From: Thiohalocapsa halophila
Lineage (GTDB): Bacteria > Pseudomonadota > Gammaproteobacteria > Chromatiales > Chromatiaceae
DNA length: 64,000 bases
Reading direction: 5' to 3'
Assembly: GCF_016583825.1 (NCBI RefSeq)
Contig: NZ_NRRV01000002.1
Coordinates: 1-64,000 of the forward strand
The notes under the pieces are model-generated. The model ran no database searches. It was not told the origin of the DNA and worked only from the letters and a program-made list of their open reading frames with translations. Each line of letters begins with the position of its first letter. Position 1 is the first letter of the stretch. Below, one piece after another: positions 56,386 to 64,000 of this stretch. A program made the position numbers and the translations under genes.

Positions 56386-58137
56386 ATGGCACATCATGCG
56401 GACGCCGCCGTTCAGACCCTGCCGAACGGCGTGATGCTCAACGTCTATCCGGACAGCATCGGTAACCGACTCTCCGACTTGGTCTCGCTGCTCCAACAGC
56501 CGGACTTCGACAGCGCCTTCTCGCTGCTCTACCTCCTGCCCACCTGTTTTCACAGCGACCTCGACCGTGGCTTCTCGGTCATCGACTACGACCTCAACGA
56601 AGAGCTGGTAACGCCGGATGACTTGGCGGCACTCACGCAGCGCGGCATCCAGTTCAAGTTCGATCTGGTGCTCAATCACCTCTCGGTGGCCTCACCGCAG
56701 TTCCAAGACCTGCTGCGCAACGGCGATGACTCTGAGTACAAGGACTTCTTCGTCGATTGGAACGCCTTTTGGCACGAGCATGGCGAGATGGGCCCAGACG
56801 GCCATGTGATTCCAGACTCCGAGCACCTGGAGAAGCTCTTCCTGCGCAAACCGGGTCTGCCTATCTTGGATGTGCGCTTCCCGGACGGCACCGACCGCCC
56901 CTACTGGAACACCTTCTACCAAAAGGTGACCTACCGCCCGGTCGCCCCGGACGAGCTCATCGAAGTCGGCGTGGACGAATCCGTCGCGCCCTCCATTGCA
57001 ATGATGGTGAATGGGGCACTGGAGAACGGCGTGACACCGGACGAGATCGACCTGGATGGCTACAACCACTGCCGCAGCGAAACCCTGGCCGTGGTGGATG
57101 GCAAGCGCGAATACCTGGGCCAGATGGACCTGAACGCCCGCTCCGAGCGGGTGTGGCAGTTCTACGACGAGACTCTCGGCAAGCTCAAGAGCTATGGCGC
57201 CAAGATCATCCGTCTGGACGCCTTCGCCTACCTGCACAAGGAGCCGGGCAAGCCGAACTTCTTCAACAAGCCGGGCACCTGGCAATACCTGGGGCGCCTG
57301 CGCAACATCGCCCGCCAGCACGACCTCATCGTGTTCCCGGAGGTCCACGCGGAATACGGCAAGGAGCTGCATGAAGAGGTCGCCGCGCAGGGCTATCCCA
57401 TCTACGACTTCTTCTTCCCCGGGCTGGTCATCGACGCCCTCGAGTACCAGACCGGCACACCGCTCAAGCGCTGGATCGGCGAGATCCAGACCCGCGGACT
57501 GGAGACCATCAACATGCTCGGTTGCCACGACGGCATCCCCGTGCTGGACCTGCGCGGCGTGGTGGTGGACGGCGTGCATCATGCCGGCCTGCTGGACGAC
57601 GCCCGTATCGACGCCGTCATGGAGGCCATCATCAATCATGGCGGCCGAGTCAAGAACCTCTATGGCACCGACGGCAAGAAAATCGCCTACTACCAAGTCA
57701 ACGCCACCTTCTTCAGCGCCCTCGGCGAAGACGAGCAGAAGCTCCTGCTGGCCCGGGCAATCCAGCTCTTTATGCCGGGCATCCCGCAGGTGTGGTACCT
57801 GGACCTCTTCGCAGGCCGCAACGACTATGCCGCCGCGGACGCCGGCGGTGCCGCCGGGCACAAGGAGATCAACCGCACCAACCTGTCCATGGACGACGTG
57901 CGAGAGGGTCTCGCCCAGCCCGTCGTCCGCGACCAGTTGGCGTTGATCCGGCTGCGCAACACCACGCCGGCCTTCGCCGGCGAGCTCACGGTCGTGGAGA
58001 CGGCAGATCCGAAGCTGGAGCTCACCTGGCGCAACGGTGCTGACACCGCAACCCTGCGGGCGGATCTCGCCACCGCGGGCTTCGAGGTAATCACCCGCGC
58101 CGCCGACGGCACCGAGCAGCGCCTCGCCTTCGGCTGA
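56386..58137 (+). CDS. GH13 sucrose-phosphorylase-like enzyme
   Basis: A 583-residue glycoside hydrolase family 13, subfamily 18-like protein. The catalytic residues are visible: the nucleophile Asp in IIRLDAFAYL, the acid/base Glu in IVFPEVHAEYG, and the stabiliser Asp in GCHDGIPVLDLRG. FKFDLVLNHLSVASPQFQDLL and LFMPGIPQVWYLDLFAGRND are typical too. The family includes sucrose, sucrose-6-phosphate, glucosylglycerol and glucosylglycerate phosphorylases, so the substrate may be an osmolyte sugar. No transporter or kinase is adjacent. It is cytosolic and has no signal. Confidence 0.85.
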   Translation: MAHHADAAVQTLPNGVMLNVYPDSIGNRLSDLVSLLQQPDFDSAFSLLYLLPTCFHSDLDRGFSVIDYDLNEELVTPDDLAALTQRGIQFKFDLVLNHLSVASPQFQDLLRNGDDSEYKDFFVDWNAFWHEHGEMGPDGHVIPDSEHLEKLFLRKPGLPILDVRFPDGTDRPYWNTFYQKVTYRPVAPDELIEVGVDESVAPSIAMMVNGALENGVTPDEIDLDGYNHCRSETLAVVDGKREYLGQMDLNARSERVWQFYDETLGKLKSYGAKIIRLDAFAYLHKEPGKPNFFNKPGTWQYLGRLRNIARQHDLIVFPEVHAEYGKELHEEVAAQGYPIYDFFFPGLVIDALEYQTGTPLKRWIGEIQTRGLETINMLGCHDGIPVLDLRGVVVDGVHHAGLLDDARIDAVMEAIINHGGRVKNLYGTDGKKIAYYQVNATFFSALGEDEQKLLLARAIQLFMPGIPQVWYLDLFAGRNDYAAADAGGAAGHKEINRTNLSMDDVREGLAQPVVRDQLALIRLRNTTPAFAGELTVVETADPKLELTWRNGADTATLRADLATAGFEVITRAADGTEQRLAFG

Positions 58138-58306
58138 CGGGTCCCGTGGTGCCATCACCCCCGGGCGCGCTCGCGCACACACCGGGGGGGTGTAGCTTGG
58201 TCGCAGTGCGCCGCCTGCGCTACCCGGGCCCACTGCCCGATCCAGGACCACAGCCGTGTGCGTGCCGAGTGCCTGTCGCCCTTCGATCGAGCCGGGCGGT
58301 ACAGTC

Positions 58307-58897
58307 TCAAGGCACCAGCCAGGTGCCCTGCCAGCCACCCTCACGCCACTCGAAGCAGGCCCGCCGGTGGCCGCGAGCGGCAAGGTAGAGCCAGTCGAAG
58401 CGCGCCACCGTCGTCAGCACCACGCTGAAGTGCTCGCGGCCCGCGTCGGCGTGCGCCGGCGCCGTTGGCTGCGGGTCCGCCGCGGCGGGATCCGCCAGCG
58501 GCGTTCCCGGTCCGGCCGGTGCCCGATAGCAAACGCGCGAACCGGATCCGGTGGCGGCCCAGGCGGGCTCGGCCCCGTCTGCGGTGACCACCTCGGCCAA
58601 TCCGCGGGCGCGGATCTGGATCTTCGCCCGCGGATCATAGGCACAAATCTCCACCGCCGGGCGCTCGGCGATCTGCGCAAACTTCGCCGAGCGTCGGTCC
58701 GTATGCACCCGCAGCAACCGCGCCCCGCGGTCCATACCCCGCAGCACTACGGTGCGCACGCGCGGCGTGCCATCCGGGCCGAGGCTCGCCAGCTGCACCG
58801 TGTGCATCCCTGAGCGCCGGTCCGCCACCCCGCGCCCGAGGCGCTGCCACACCTGCTCCAACGTCGCGTCAAGGTCGTTGTAGAAGTGCTCGTCCAT
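58307..58897 (-). CDS. FMN-binding pyridoxamine phosphate oxidase-like protein
   Basis: A 196-residue split-barrel flavoprotein. It starts MDEHFYNDLDATLEQVWQRL; the FMN region is MHTVQLASLGPDGTPRVRTV followed by VLRGMDRGARLLRVHTDRRS; the C-terminus has HFSVVLTTVARFDWLYLAARG and ends EGGWQGTWLVP. This is the Alr4036-like branch, and whether it oxidises pyridoxamine phosphate is unknown. Extra residues upstream of 58897 look out of family. No clear ribosome binding site. Confidence 0.75.
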   Translation of the reverse strand: MDEHFYNDLDATLEQVWQRLGRGVADRRSGMHTVQLASLGPDGTPRVRTVVLRGMDRGARLLRVHTDRRSAKFAQIAERPAVEICAYDPRAKIQIRARGLAEVVTADGAEPAWAATGSGSRVCYRAPAGPGTPLADPAAADPQPTAPAHADAGREHFSVVLTTVARFDWLYLAARGHRRACFEWREGGWQGTWLVP

Positions 58898-58944
58898 TAC
58901 TTGCGCAAAGCACTCGAGCTTTTCGGCAGCAAGCAGAACCGGGC

Positions 58945-59211
58945 TCAGGCAAAGAAGCTCTTGATGATCAGTGCAACGAGGCCGCCGATGACGACGCCCA
59001 TCATCCATTTGAGCACGGCCAACTCCGTGCGGATGGGACCGAGCTGCGAGGCGCATTCGCGTTTCAGGGCGTGGTCGAGGTACTCCCTGGTGACGAGCTC
59101 TTGTTGGGCATCGGCGATGACGCGCACCACCGCCTCCGCCTGCTCTTGGGCAAAGCCGGCGGTCTTGAGCTTCTCCACAAGCTCCAGCGTGTCGAAAGTG
59201 ACCGTTGACAT
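58945..59211 (-). CDS. DUF1640 coiled-coil membrane protein
   Basis: An 88-residue protein: TVTFDTLELVEKLKTAGFAQ opens it, EQAEAVVRVIADAQQELVTRE continues the coil, and a C-terminal helix (MMGVVIGGLVALIIKSFF) anchors it. This is the DUF1640 pattern, relatives of which in mitochondria are CCDC90/MCUR1. Bacterial function is not established; these genes are often found alone. No operon partner. Confidence 0.8.
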   Translation of the reverse strand: MSTVTFDTLELVEKLKTAGFAQEQAEAVVRVIADAQQELVTREYLDHALKRECASQLGPIRTELAVLKWMMGVVIGGLVALIIKSFFA

Positions 59212-59346
59212 ACATCCACTCCAGTGCCGGCGGGGTAGCCTGGGAACATCGGCCTATTTGGAATGCTTGTCCAGTCTCGGCGCGGTGTCACGCGCAGGGC
59301 GAGCGAGGAAGGGCAAGCCGTTCGCCTCTTGTCCCTCCCCCCTTCG

Positions 59347-60456
59347 TCAGCCGGGCACCGTCGGGAAGCCCGCCCGCGGGCCCATCTCGAAGCGATCACG
59401 CGCATAGAGCGGCGGCGACTGCATGTAGATGGCAACCAGCTCGGCGATGGACTCCAGCGCCTCTTGGTGGATGCGCTCGTAGCCGTGACTCGCGTCGATC
59501 CCGAAGGTCACCAAGGCCGTGCGCACGTCGTTGCCGGCTTCCAGCGCGGCGGCACTGTCGGAGCGGTAGTACTTGAACACGTCGCGCTGGTGCGGGATCT
59601 GGAACTCCTGGCAGATCTGGATGATGCGGTGGGTCAGGTGATAGTCGAAGGGCCCGCCCATGTCCGCCATGCAAATCGTCGCGCCGAACTCGCTGGAGTT
59701 CTGCCCGGGCGCAGTGGTGCCGTTGTCGATGGTGAGCATCTCGGCCACGTCCTGATGCAGCGCCGCCGAGGCACCGGAGCCCACCTCCTCGGAGATGGTG
59801 AACAGCGGATGGCAGTCCACGGGGAGCGGCACGTCCTGCTCCTTTACCGCCTTGGTGGCCGCGAGCAGCAGTGCGGCGCCGGCCTTGTCGTCCAGGTGAC
59901 GGGAGTTGATGAAGCCGGTGGCCGTGACCTCTGGGTTGGTGTCGATGGCCACGTAGTCACCCACGTGCACGCCCAGCCGCAACAAGCCCTCAAGGTCGAA
60001 CACCCGCTCGTCGATGCGTAGCTCCACGTAGTCCCAGCCCGTCGGCTGGGAGTCGATCTCCGGGCCGAAGGTATGACCGGACGCCTTCAGCGGCAGGATG
60101 GAGCCGCGGTGCTGACCGTGGTCGGTGAAGAGCGTGCAACGGGCGCCCTCGGCGAAGCGCGAATTCCAGTGTCCCACGGGCACCAGGTGCAGCCGCCCGT
60201 TGGGCTTCAGCGACTTGACCATGGCGCCGAGGGTGTCGATGTGGGACACGATGGCCTTGTTGGGCCGCTCCGCCTCGCCCTTCAGCGTGGCGCGGATGGC
60301 GCCGCGGCGGGTGAGCTCGAAAGGGACATCCATGCGCTCGAGCTCCTCGCAGACGAGGTGCACGACGCGGTCGGTGTACCCGGATGGGCTGGGCGTAAAC
60401 AGCAGCCGCAGCAGGATGTCGAGCAGGTACTCGTGATCGATGGGAACGGCTTTCAA
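59347..60456 (-). CDS. M42-family peptidase of the NAGGN osmolyte locus
   Basis: A 369-residue metallopeptidase. Metal ligands are in IVSHIDTLGAM, SRHLDDKAGAALLL and FTISEEVGSGASAAL, and DNGTTAPGQNSSEFG, YERIHQEAL follow, as in M42 aminopeptidases. A version of this gene accompanies ngg and asnO in osmoprotectant loci, possibly recycling the dipeptide osmolyte. It begins with TTG, overlapping the ngg stop as TTGA, so translation is coupled. Role in turnover is inference from context. Confidence 0.9.
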   Translation of the reverse strand: MKAVPIDHEYLLDILLRLLFTPSPSGYTDRVVHLVCEELERMDVPFELTRRGAIRATLKGEAERPNKAIVSHIDTLGAMVKSLKPNGRLHLVPVGHWNSRFAEGARCTLFTDHGQHRGSILPLKASGHTFGPEIDSQPTGWDYVELRIDERVFDLEGLLRLGVHVGDYVAIDTNPEVTATGFINSRHLDDKAGAALLLAATKAVKEQDVPLPVDCHPLFTISEEVGSGASAALHQDVAEMLTIDNGTTAPGQNSSEFGATICMADMGGPFDYHLTHRIIQICQEFQIPHQRDVFKYYRSDSAAALEAGNDVRTALVTFGIDASHGYERIHQEALESIAELVAIYMQSPPLYARDRFEMGPRAGFPTVPG

Positions 60457-62216
60457 ACCCGGGTCTCTCGGTTGGCAGGGTGGCGGGTCGCGGTCTGCGG
60501 AAACAGCAGATCCACGAAGCGCTCGGCGGTTGGCTGCGGCTCGTGATTTGCGAGTCCGGGGCGCTCGTTGGCCTCGATGATCACGTACTCGGCGCCACTG
60601 ATTTCAGGAACGAGAAAATCCAGCCCCGTCACCGGAATATCAAGCTCCCGGGCGGCCTTTTTTGCCGCGGTCGCAAGGGTCGAGCTCAGCTGGTCGGTGC
60701 AGTCGTGGATGGTCCCGCCGGTATGCAGGTTAGCGGTCTTGCGTACCCACAGCAGCTCTCCCTCCGGCGGCACCTGGTCCATGCGGTAGCCTGCCTGGAC
60801 CACGCAGCGCTCGGTCTCGTCGTCCATGGGGATGGAGCTCTCGCCGCCGGTGGCGGCGCGGCGGCGCCGGCTCTGGATCTGGATCAGCTCGTTCACCGTG
60901 TTCTGACCGTTGCCCATCACATGCGCCGGGCGGCGCACCGCGGCAGCCACCACCTCGAAGTCGATGACGATGATGCGCAGATCGTCCCCCTCGCAGAACT
61001 GCTCTAGGATCACCGTCTCGCAGATGCGCTCGGCGGCGGTGATGGCGCGCTCCAGGTCTGCCACGGAGCGGATATCGACACTGATGCCGGCGCCCTGCTC
61101 GCCGCGGGCGGGCTTGACCACCACGCGCTTGTGCTTGGTGAGGAAGGCCTCGGCCTGGTCCAGGGCCTCGAACTCGCACTGCTCCGGCACCTTGAGATCG
61201 GCGCGGCGCAGCAGGCGCTGGGTGACGGCCTTATCGTCGCAGCGGCTCATGGCCACGGCGGTGGTGAGCTCGGACAGCGACTCCCGGCAGACGATCCGCC
61301 GACCGCCGAGGCTCAGCGCAAAGTAGCCGGCCTCAGCGTCGATGACCTCGATGCCGACGCCGCGGCGGCGCGCCTCGTTGACGATGATGGTGGCATACGG
61401 ATTGAGGTTGGTCTCTGGCTGCTTGCCGATGAACAGGGGCTCGTTATAAGCGTTCTTGTTCTTCAGCGCGAACACCGGCACCCGTTCGAAGCCGAGCTTC
61501 TCGTAGAGCCGGATGGCGCCGCGGTTATCGTGCATCACCGACAAATCCAGGAAGGCGCGGCCGCGGGCATGATAGAACTCCGCCACCTGGCGCACCAGCA
61601 TCTCACCAATACCAGGGTAGGGCGCCTGTGAGTCCACACACAGCGCCCAGAGGCTGGCGCCGCGCTCGTAGTCGCCGAAGGCTTCGACGTGGTCGACGCC
61701 GCAGACGACGCCGAGGATGGCGCCGTCCTGTATGTCCTCGGCCACCCAGTAATGCAGCACCCGCGAGGCGCGCTGCTGAAAAATGAAGTCCGGGTCCGGC
61801 GGCACCATCTTGCGTGCGGCATAGAGCCGAGTCGCCGCCTCCGCATCCATGTGGCTGGTCAGCAACCGCACGACGAAGCCCTTGGGTCGACGCTGGGTGA
61901 ACTGGTAGCGCTCGAACCACAGCCGGAAGGTGTGGGACGGGTCCAAGAACAAGTCCTGCGGCGCATAGGACAGCACCACGTGCGGGTCGCGCAGGTACAG
62001 GGCCACATCACGTCGCCCGGGCTGCTCGTCCTGTAGGCAGCGGGCGAGACGCTGGGGGTCGTTGAAGGTCTGCCCGAAGATGAGCCGTCCCCAGCCGCAA
62101 TCGATGACGGTCTCGGACCAGCTCTCGTCGTCGCTGCGGGGCTTGTTGTCCCAACTGCTCACCGACGGCCCGCGCTTGCGCTCGAGCCGGTGGTGGATGT
62201 TGTCGCGGGTGGTCAT
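60453..62216 (-). CDS. ngg: N-acetylglutaminylglutamine synthetase
   Basis: A 587-residue fusion. The N-terminal GNAT acetyltransferase domain (residues 90-260) has LWALCVDSQAPYPGIGEMLV and AIRLYEKLGFERVPVF. The C-terminal half is an ATP-grasp ligase with HKRVVVKPARGEQGAGISVD and LDFLVPEISGAEYVIIEANERP. Together they acetylate and join glutamine units to make the precursor of N-acetylglutaminylglutamine amide, a compatible solute for high salt. AGAGGA lies upstream of the ATG at 62216. It follows asnO by 150 bp. Confidence 0.95.
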   Translation of the reverse strand: MTTRDNIHHRLERKRGPSVSSWDNKPRSDDESWSETVIDCGWGRLIFGQTFNDPQRLARCLQDEQPGRRDVALYLRDPHVVLSYAPQDLFLDPSHTFRLWFERYQFTQRRPKGFVVRLLTSHMDAEAATRLYAARKMVPPDPDFIFQQRASRVLHYWVAEDIQDGAILGVVCGVDHVEAFGDYERGASLWALCVDSQAPYPGIGEMLVRQVAEFYHARGRAFLDLSVMHDNRGAIRLYEKLGFERVPVFALKNKNAYNEPLFIGKQPETNLNPYATIIVNEARRRGVGIEVIDAEAGYFALSLGGRRIVCRESLSELTTAVAMSRCDDKAVTQRLLRRADLKVPEQCEFEALDQAEAFLTKHKRVVVKPARGEQGAGISVDIRSVADLERAITAAERICETVILEQFCEGDDLRIIVIDFEVVAAAVRRPAHVMGNGQNTVNELIQIQSRRRRAATGGESSIPMDDETERCVVQAGYRMDQVPPEGELLWVRKTANLHTGGTIHDCTDQLSSTLATAAKKAARELDIPVTGLDFLVPEISGAEYVIIEANERPGLANHEPQPTAERFVDLLFPQTATRHPANRETRV

Positions 62217-62366
62217 GGTTTGTCCTCTCGTCCCGGTTTCGTTTACTGCTTGGGCGAGCTTCGTCCTAGGGGTCGAGTGCGCGGTGCGCGGTGCGAAGTG
62301 CGGGGCGCATCCTCGCGATGCTGGCGCAGAACCGCACTGCGCACGTCTCGCACTACGCACTGATTT
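62217..62366. other. repetitive spacer between asnO and ngg
   Basis: A 150-bp gap with several GTGCG/CGCAC short motifs in both orientations, for example near 62277-62306 and 62330-62360. They could form hairpins that reduce read-through, but none has a T-run. Confidence 0.35.
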
Positions 62367-64000
62367 TCAGATGCCGTGCTCCTGAAGCCAAAGCTCCAAC
62401 AACGCCACCTGCCAAAGCTTGGAGCCGCGCAGCGGCGTGATGTGCGACTCCGGGTCGGCGAGGAGCTCCTGCACGTACTCCGGCTGGAAGAGCTGGCGGT
62501 CGCGGGCGCGCTGGGAGGTCACGGCGTCGCGCATCATGTCCAGCACCTCGCCGCGCGGGTACTTGAGCGCCGGCACCGGGAAGTAGCCCTTGGGCCGGTC
62601 GATGACCTCCTTGGGGATGACACGGCGCCCGACGGCCTTCAGCACGCACTTGCCGTCGTCGCAGAGCTTGTGCTCCGCCGGGATGCGCGCAGCCAGCTCC
62701 ACCAGCTCGTGGTCCAGGAAGGGCACGCGGGCCTCCAGGCCCCAGGCCATGGTCATGTTGTCCACGCGCTTGACGGGGTCGTCCACCAGCATGACGAGCT
62801 GGTCGATGCGCAGCGCCTTGTCCACCGCGGCCTCGGCGCCGGGCATGTCGAAGTGGGCCCGGATGAAGTCGCGGCTGTAGTCGTCGCCGTGCAGCCTGGG
62901 GTGCACCGCGCGCAGATATTCGTTGTGGCCGCGGTCGCAGAAGACCCGCGCATAGTCCATGGCCGCATCGGTGCTCTCCTGCATTGGCGGGTACCAGTGG
63001 TAGCCGCCGAAGACCTCGTCGGCGCCCTGCCCGCTCTGCACCACCTTGACGTGCTTGGCGACCTCCTGGGAGAGGAGGAAGAAGCCGATGACGTCGTGGC
63101 TCACCATGGGCTCGGCCATGGCGCGGATGCAGCTCGGCAGGTTCGGCAGCAGCCGCGAGGCCGAGTCGACGTGGATCTTGTGGTGGCGGGTGCCGTAGTG
63201 CGAGGCGATGATGTCCGAGTACTGGAACTCGTCCCCGGCCTCGTCGCCGACGCTCTCGAAGCCCACGGAGAAGGTGTTGAGCCCGGTCTGCCCGCCCTCC
63301 GCCAGCAGGCCGACGATGAGGCTGGAGTCGAGCCCGCCCGAGAGCAGCACACCGACGTCCACGTCCGCCACCAGCCGGCGCTCCACGGCCGTGCGCAGGG
63401 CGCCGAGCACGCGGTCCTGCCAGTCGTCGAAGCTCAGGCCCTGCTCCTCCGGCAAGGTCTCGAAGGTCGGCGCCCAGTAGCCGTGCTCGCGGGTGGTGCC
63501 GTCCGCCTCGATGACGCGGATGGTCGCCGGCGGGAGCTTGCGCACGCCGCGCAGGATGGTATACGGCGCCGGCACCACGGCGTGGAAGTGCATGTAATGA
63601 TGCAGCGCCACCGGGTCCAGGTCCGTGTCGATGCCGCCGCCCGCCAGCAGCGCCGGCAGGGTGGAGGCGAAGCGCAGGCCCCCCGGCAGCTCGGCGAAGT
63701 ACAGCGGCTTGATGCCGAGGCGGTCGCGCACCAGCGTCAGGCGTCCGCTGTCGCGCTCGGCGACGGCGAAGGCGAACATGCCGTGGAAGCGCTGCACACA
63801 GTCCGCGCCCCAGGCATGGAAGGCCTTGAGCACCACCTCGGTGTCGCCGTGGCTGAAGAAGCGGTAGCCCTTGCCGGCGAGCTCTTCGCGCAGCTGCTTG
63901 TAGTTGTAGATACAGCCGTTGAAGGCGACCGTCAGCCCCAGGTCGCTGTCCACCATGGGCTGGCCGGCGTGGGTGCTGAGGTCGATGATGCTGAGCCGAC
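62367..64000 (-). CDS. asnO: N-acetylglutaminylglutamine amidotransferase (asparagine synthase-like), cut by the window edge
   Basis: At least 544 residues are visible; the N-terminal 55 to 60, with the catalytic Cys2, lie beyond position 64000. The frame is open to the edge (LSIIDLSTHAGQPM before VDSDLGLTVAFNGCIYNY), then FFSHGDTEVVLKAFHAWG completes the glutaminase domain. The synthetase domain has the ATP motif LLSGGLDSSLIVGLLAEGG and VQSGQGADEVFGGYHWY. In this locus the enzyme amidates N-acetylglutaminylglutamine. An ATG at 63956 is internal, not the start. Confidence 0.93.
   Translation of the reverse strand, partial: RLSIIDLSTHAGQPMVDSDLGLTVAFNGCIYNYKQLREELAGKGYRFFSHGDTEVVLKAFHAWGADCVQRFHGMFAFAVAERDSGRLTLVRDRLGIKPLYFAELPGGLRFASTLPALLAGGGIDTDLDPVALHHYMHFHAVVPAPYTILRGVRKLPPATIRVIEADGTTREHGYWAPTFETLPEEQGLSFDDWQDRVLGALRTAVERRLVADVDVGVLLSGGLDSSLIVGLLAEGGQTGLNTFSVGFESVGDEAGDEFQYSDIIASHYGTRHHKIHVDSASRLLPNLPSCIRAMAEPMVSHDVIGFFLLSQEVAKHVKVVQSGQGADEVFGGYHWYPPMQESTDAAMDYARVFCDRGHNEYLRAVHPRLHGDDYSRDFIRAHFDMPGAEAAVDKALRIDQLVMLVDDPVKRVDNMTMAWGLEARVPFLDHELVELAARIPAEHKLCDDGKCVLKAVGRRVIPKEVIDRPKGYFPVPALKYPRGEVLDMMRDAVTSQRARDRQLFQPEYVQELLADPESHITPLRGSKLWQVALLELWLQEHGI

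Overview
The window is GC-rich, densely coding DNA from a gammaproteobacterium. The best guess is a salt-adapted sulfur oxidiser of the Chromatiales (purple or colourless sulfur bacteria of the Chromatiaceae/Ectothiorhodospiraceae type). This is inferred from gene content: a flavocytochrome c sulfide dehydrogenase (fccAB) with a tetraheme NapC/NirT-type cytochrome, a DsrC-family protein with no cysteines (RspA type), a full cbb3 oxidase locus with its maturation genes, the classical surE-pcm-nlpD-rpoS block, and an N-acetylglutaminylglutamine amide (NAGGN) osmolyte locus with a BCCT transporter. No photosynthesis genes, rRNA, tRNA, CRISPR array or insertion sequence was recognised.

Layout. 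1-5.6 kb: a DUF2934 protein, a voltage-gated cation channel, then a sulfur/electron-transfer cluster (tetraheme cytochrome, periplasmic ankyrin protein, FccA, FccB) ending in a clear terminator. 5.9-17.6 kb: an OmpA-like coiled-coil protein, an adenylate cyclase-PilZ fusion, a phosphotransferase-kinase fusion, small membrane proteins, pgl, a membrane-anchored pseudo-receiver, the Cys-less DsrC homologue next to an unrecognised 623-residue protein, a Ca/Na exchanger family protein and an HMA-like protein. 17.7-26.7 kb (minus strand): ccoNOQP, an unlisted 46-residue membrane protein, a terminator, then ccoG-ccoH-ccoI-ccoS. 27.3-30.6 kb (minus): surE-pcm-nlpD-rpoS, coupled by overlaps. 30.9-38.7 kb (plus): an Smr nuclease, a large MscK-like channel, a ZntB/CorA transporter, a hypothetical, ppx and an SCP2-like protein. 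38.9-46 kb: an accessory patch with a decayed Uma2 gene, a toxin-antitoxin-like pair (XRE-ImmA/IrrE plus PIN) behind a palindromic promoter, a sigma-54 activator with an unknown sensor domain, murF, an IclR regulator and an intact Uma2 gene. 46-55.8 kb: pepN, glutaredoxin, Hsp15, an EF-hand protein, a BCCT transporter, a triheme cytochrome c, and a small heat shock gene under a predicted ROSE RNA thermometer. 56.4-64 kb: a GH13 sucrose-phosphorylase-like enzyme, an FMN-binding oxidase, a DUF1640 protein, and the NAGGN locus, whose amidotransferase gene runs off the right edge.

How it fits together: sulfide oxidation by FccAB would deliver electrons to periplasmic c-type cytochromes, which the cbb3 oxidase can pass to oxygen under micro-oxic conditions. 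Salt and osmotic stress are handled by NAGGN synthesis, betaine-type uptake, and mechanosensitive and voltage-gated channels. RpoS, cyclic nucleotide/PilZ proteins and an RNA thermometer supply stress regulation. The least explained parts are the NapC-ankyrin-Fcc arrangement, the RspA locus, the ImmA/PIN pair and the unknown sensor domain of the sigma-54 regulator. Short tandem repeats of 12-17 bp recur in several intergenic regions.
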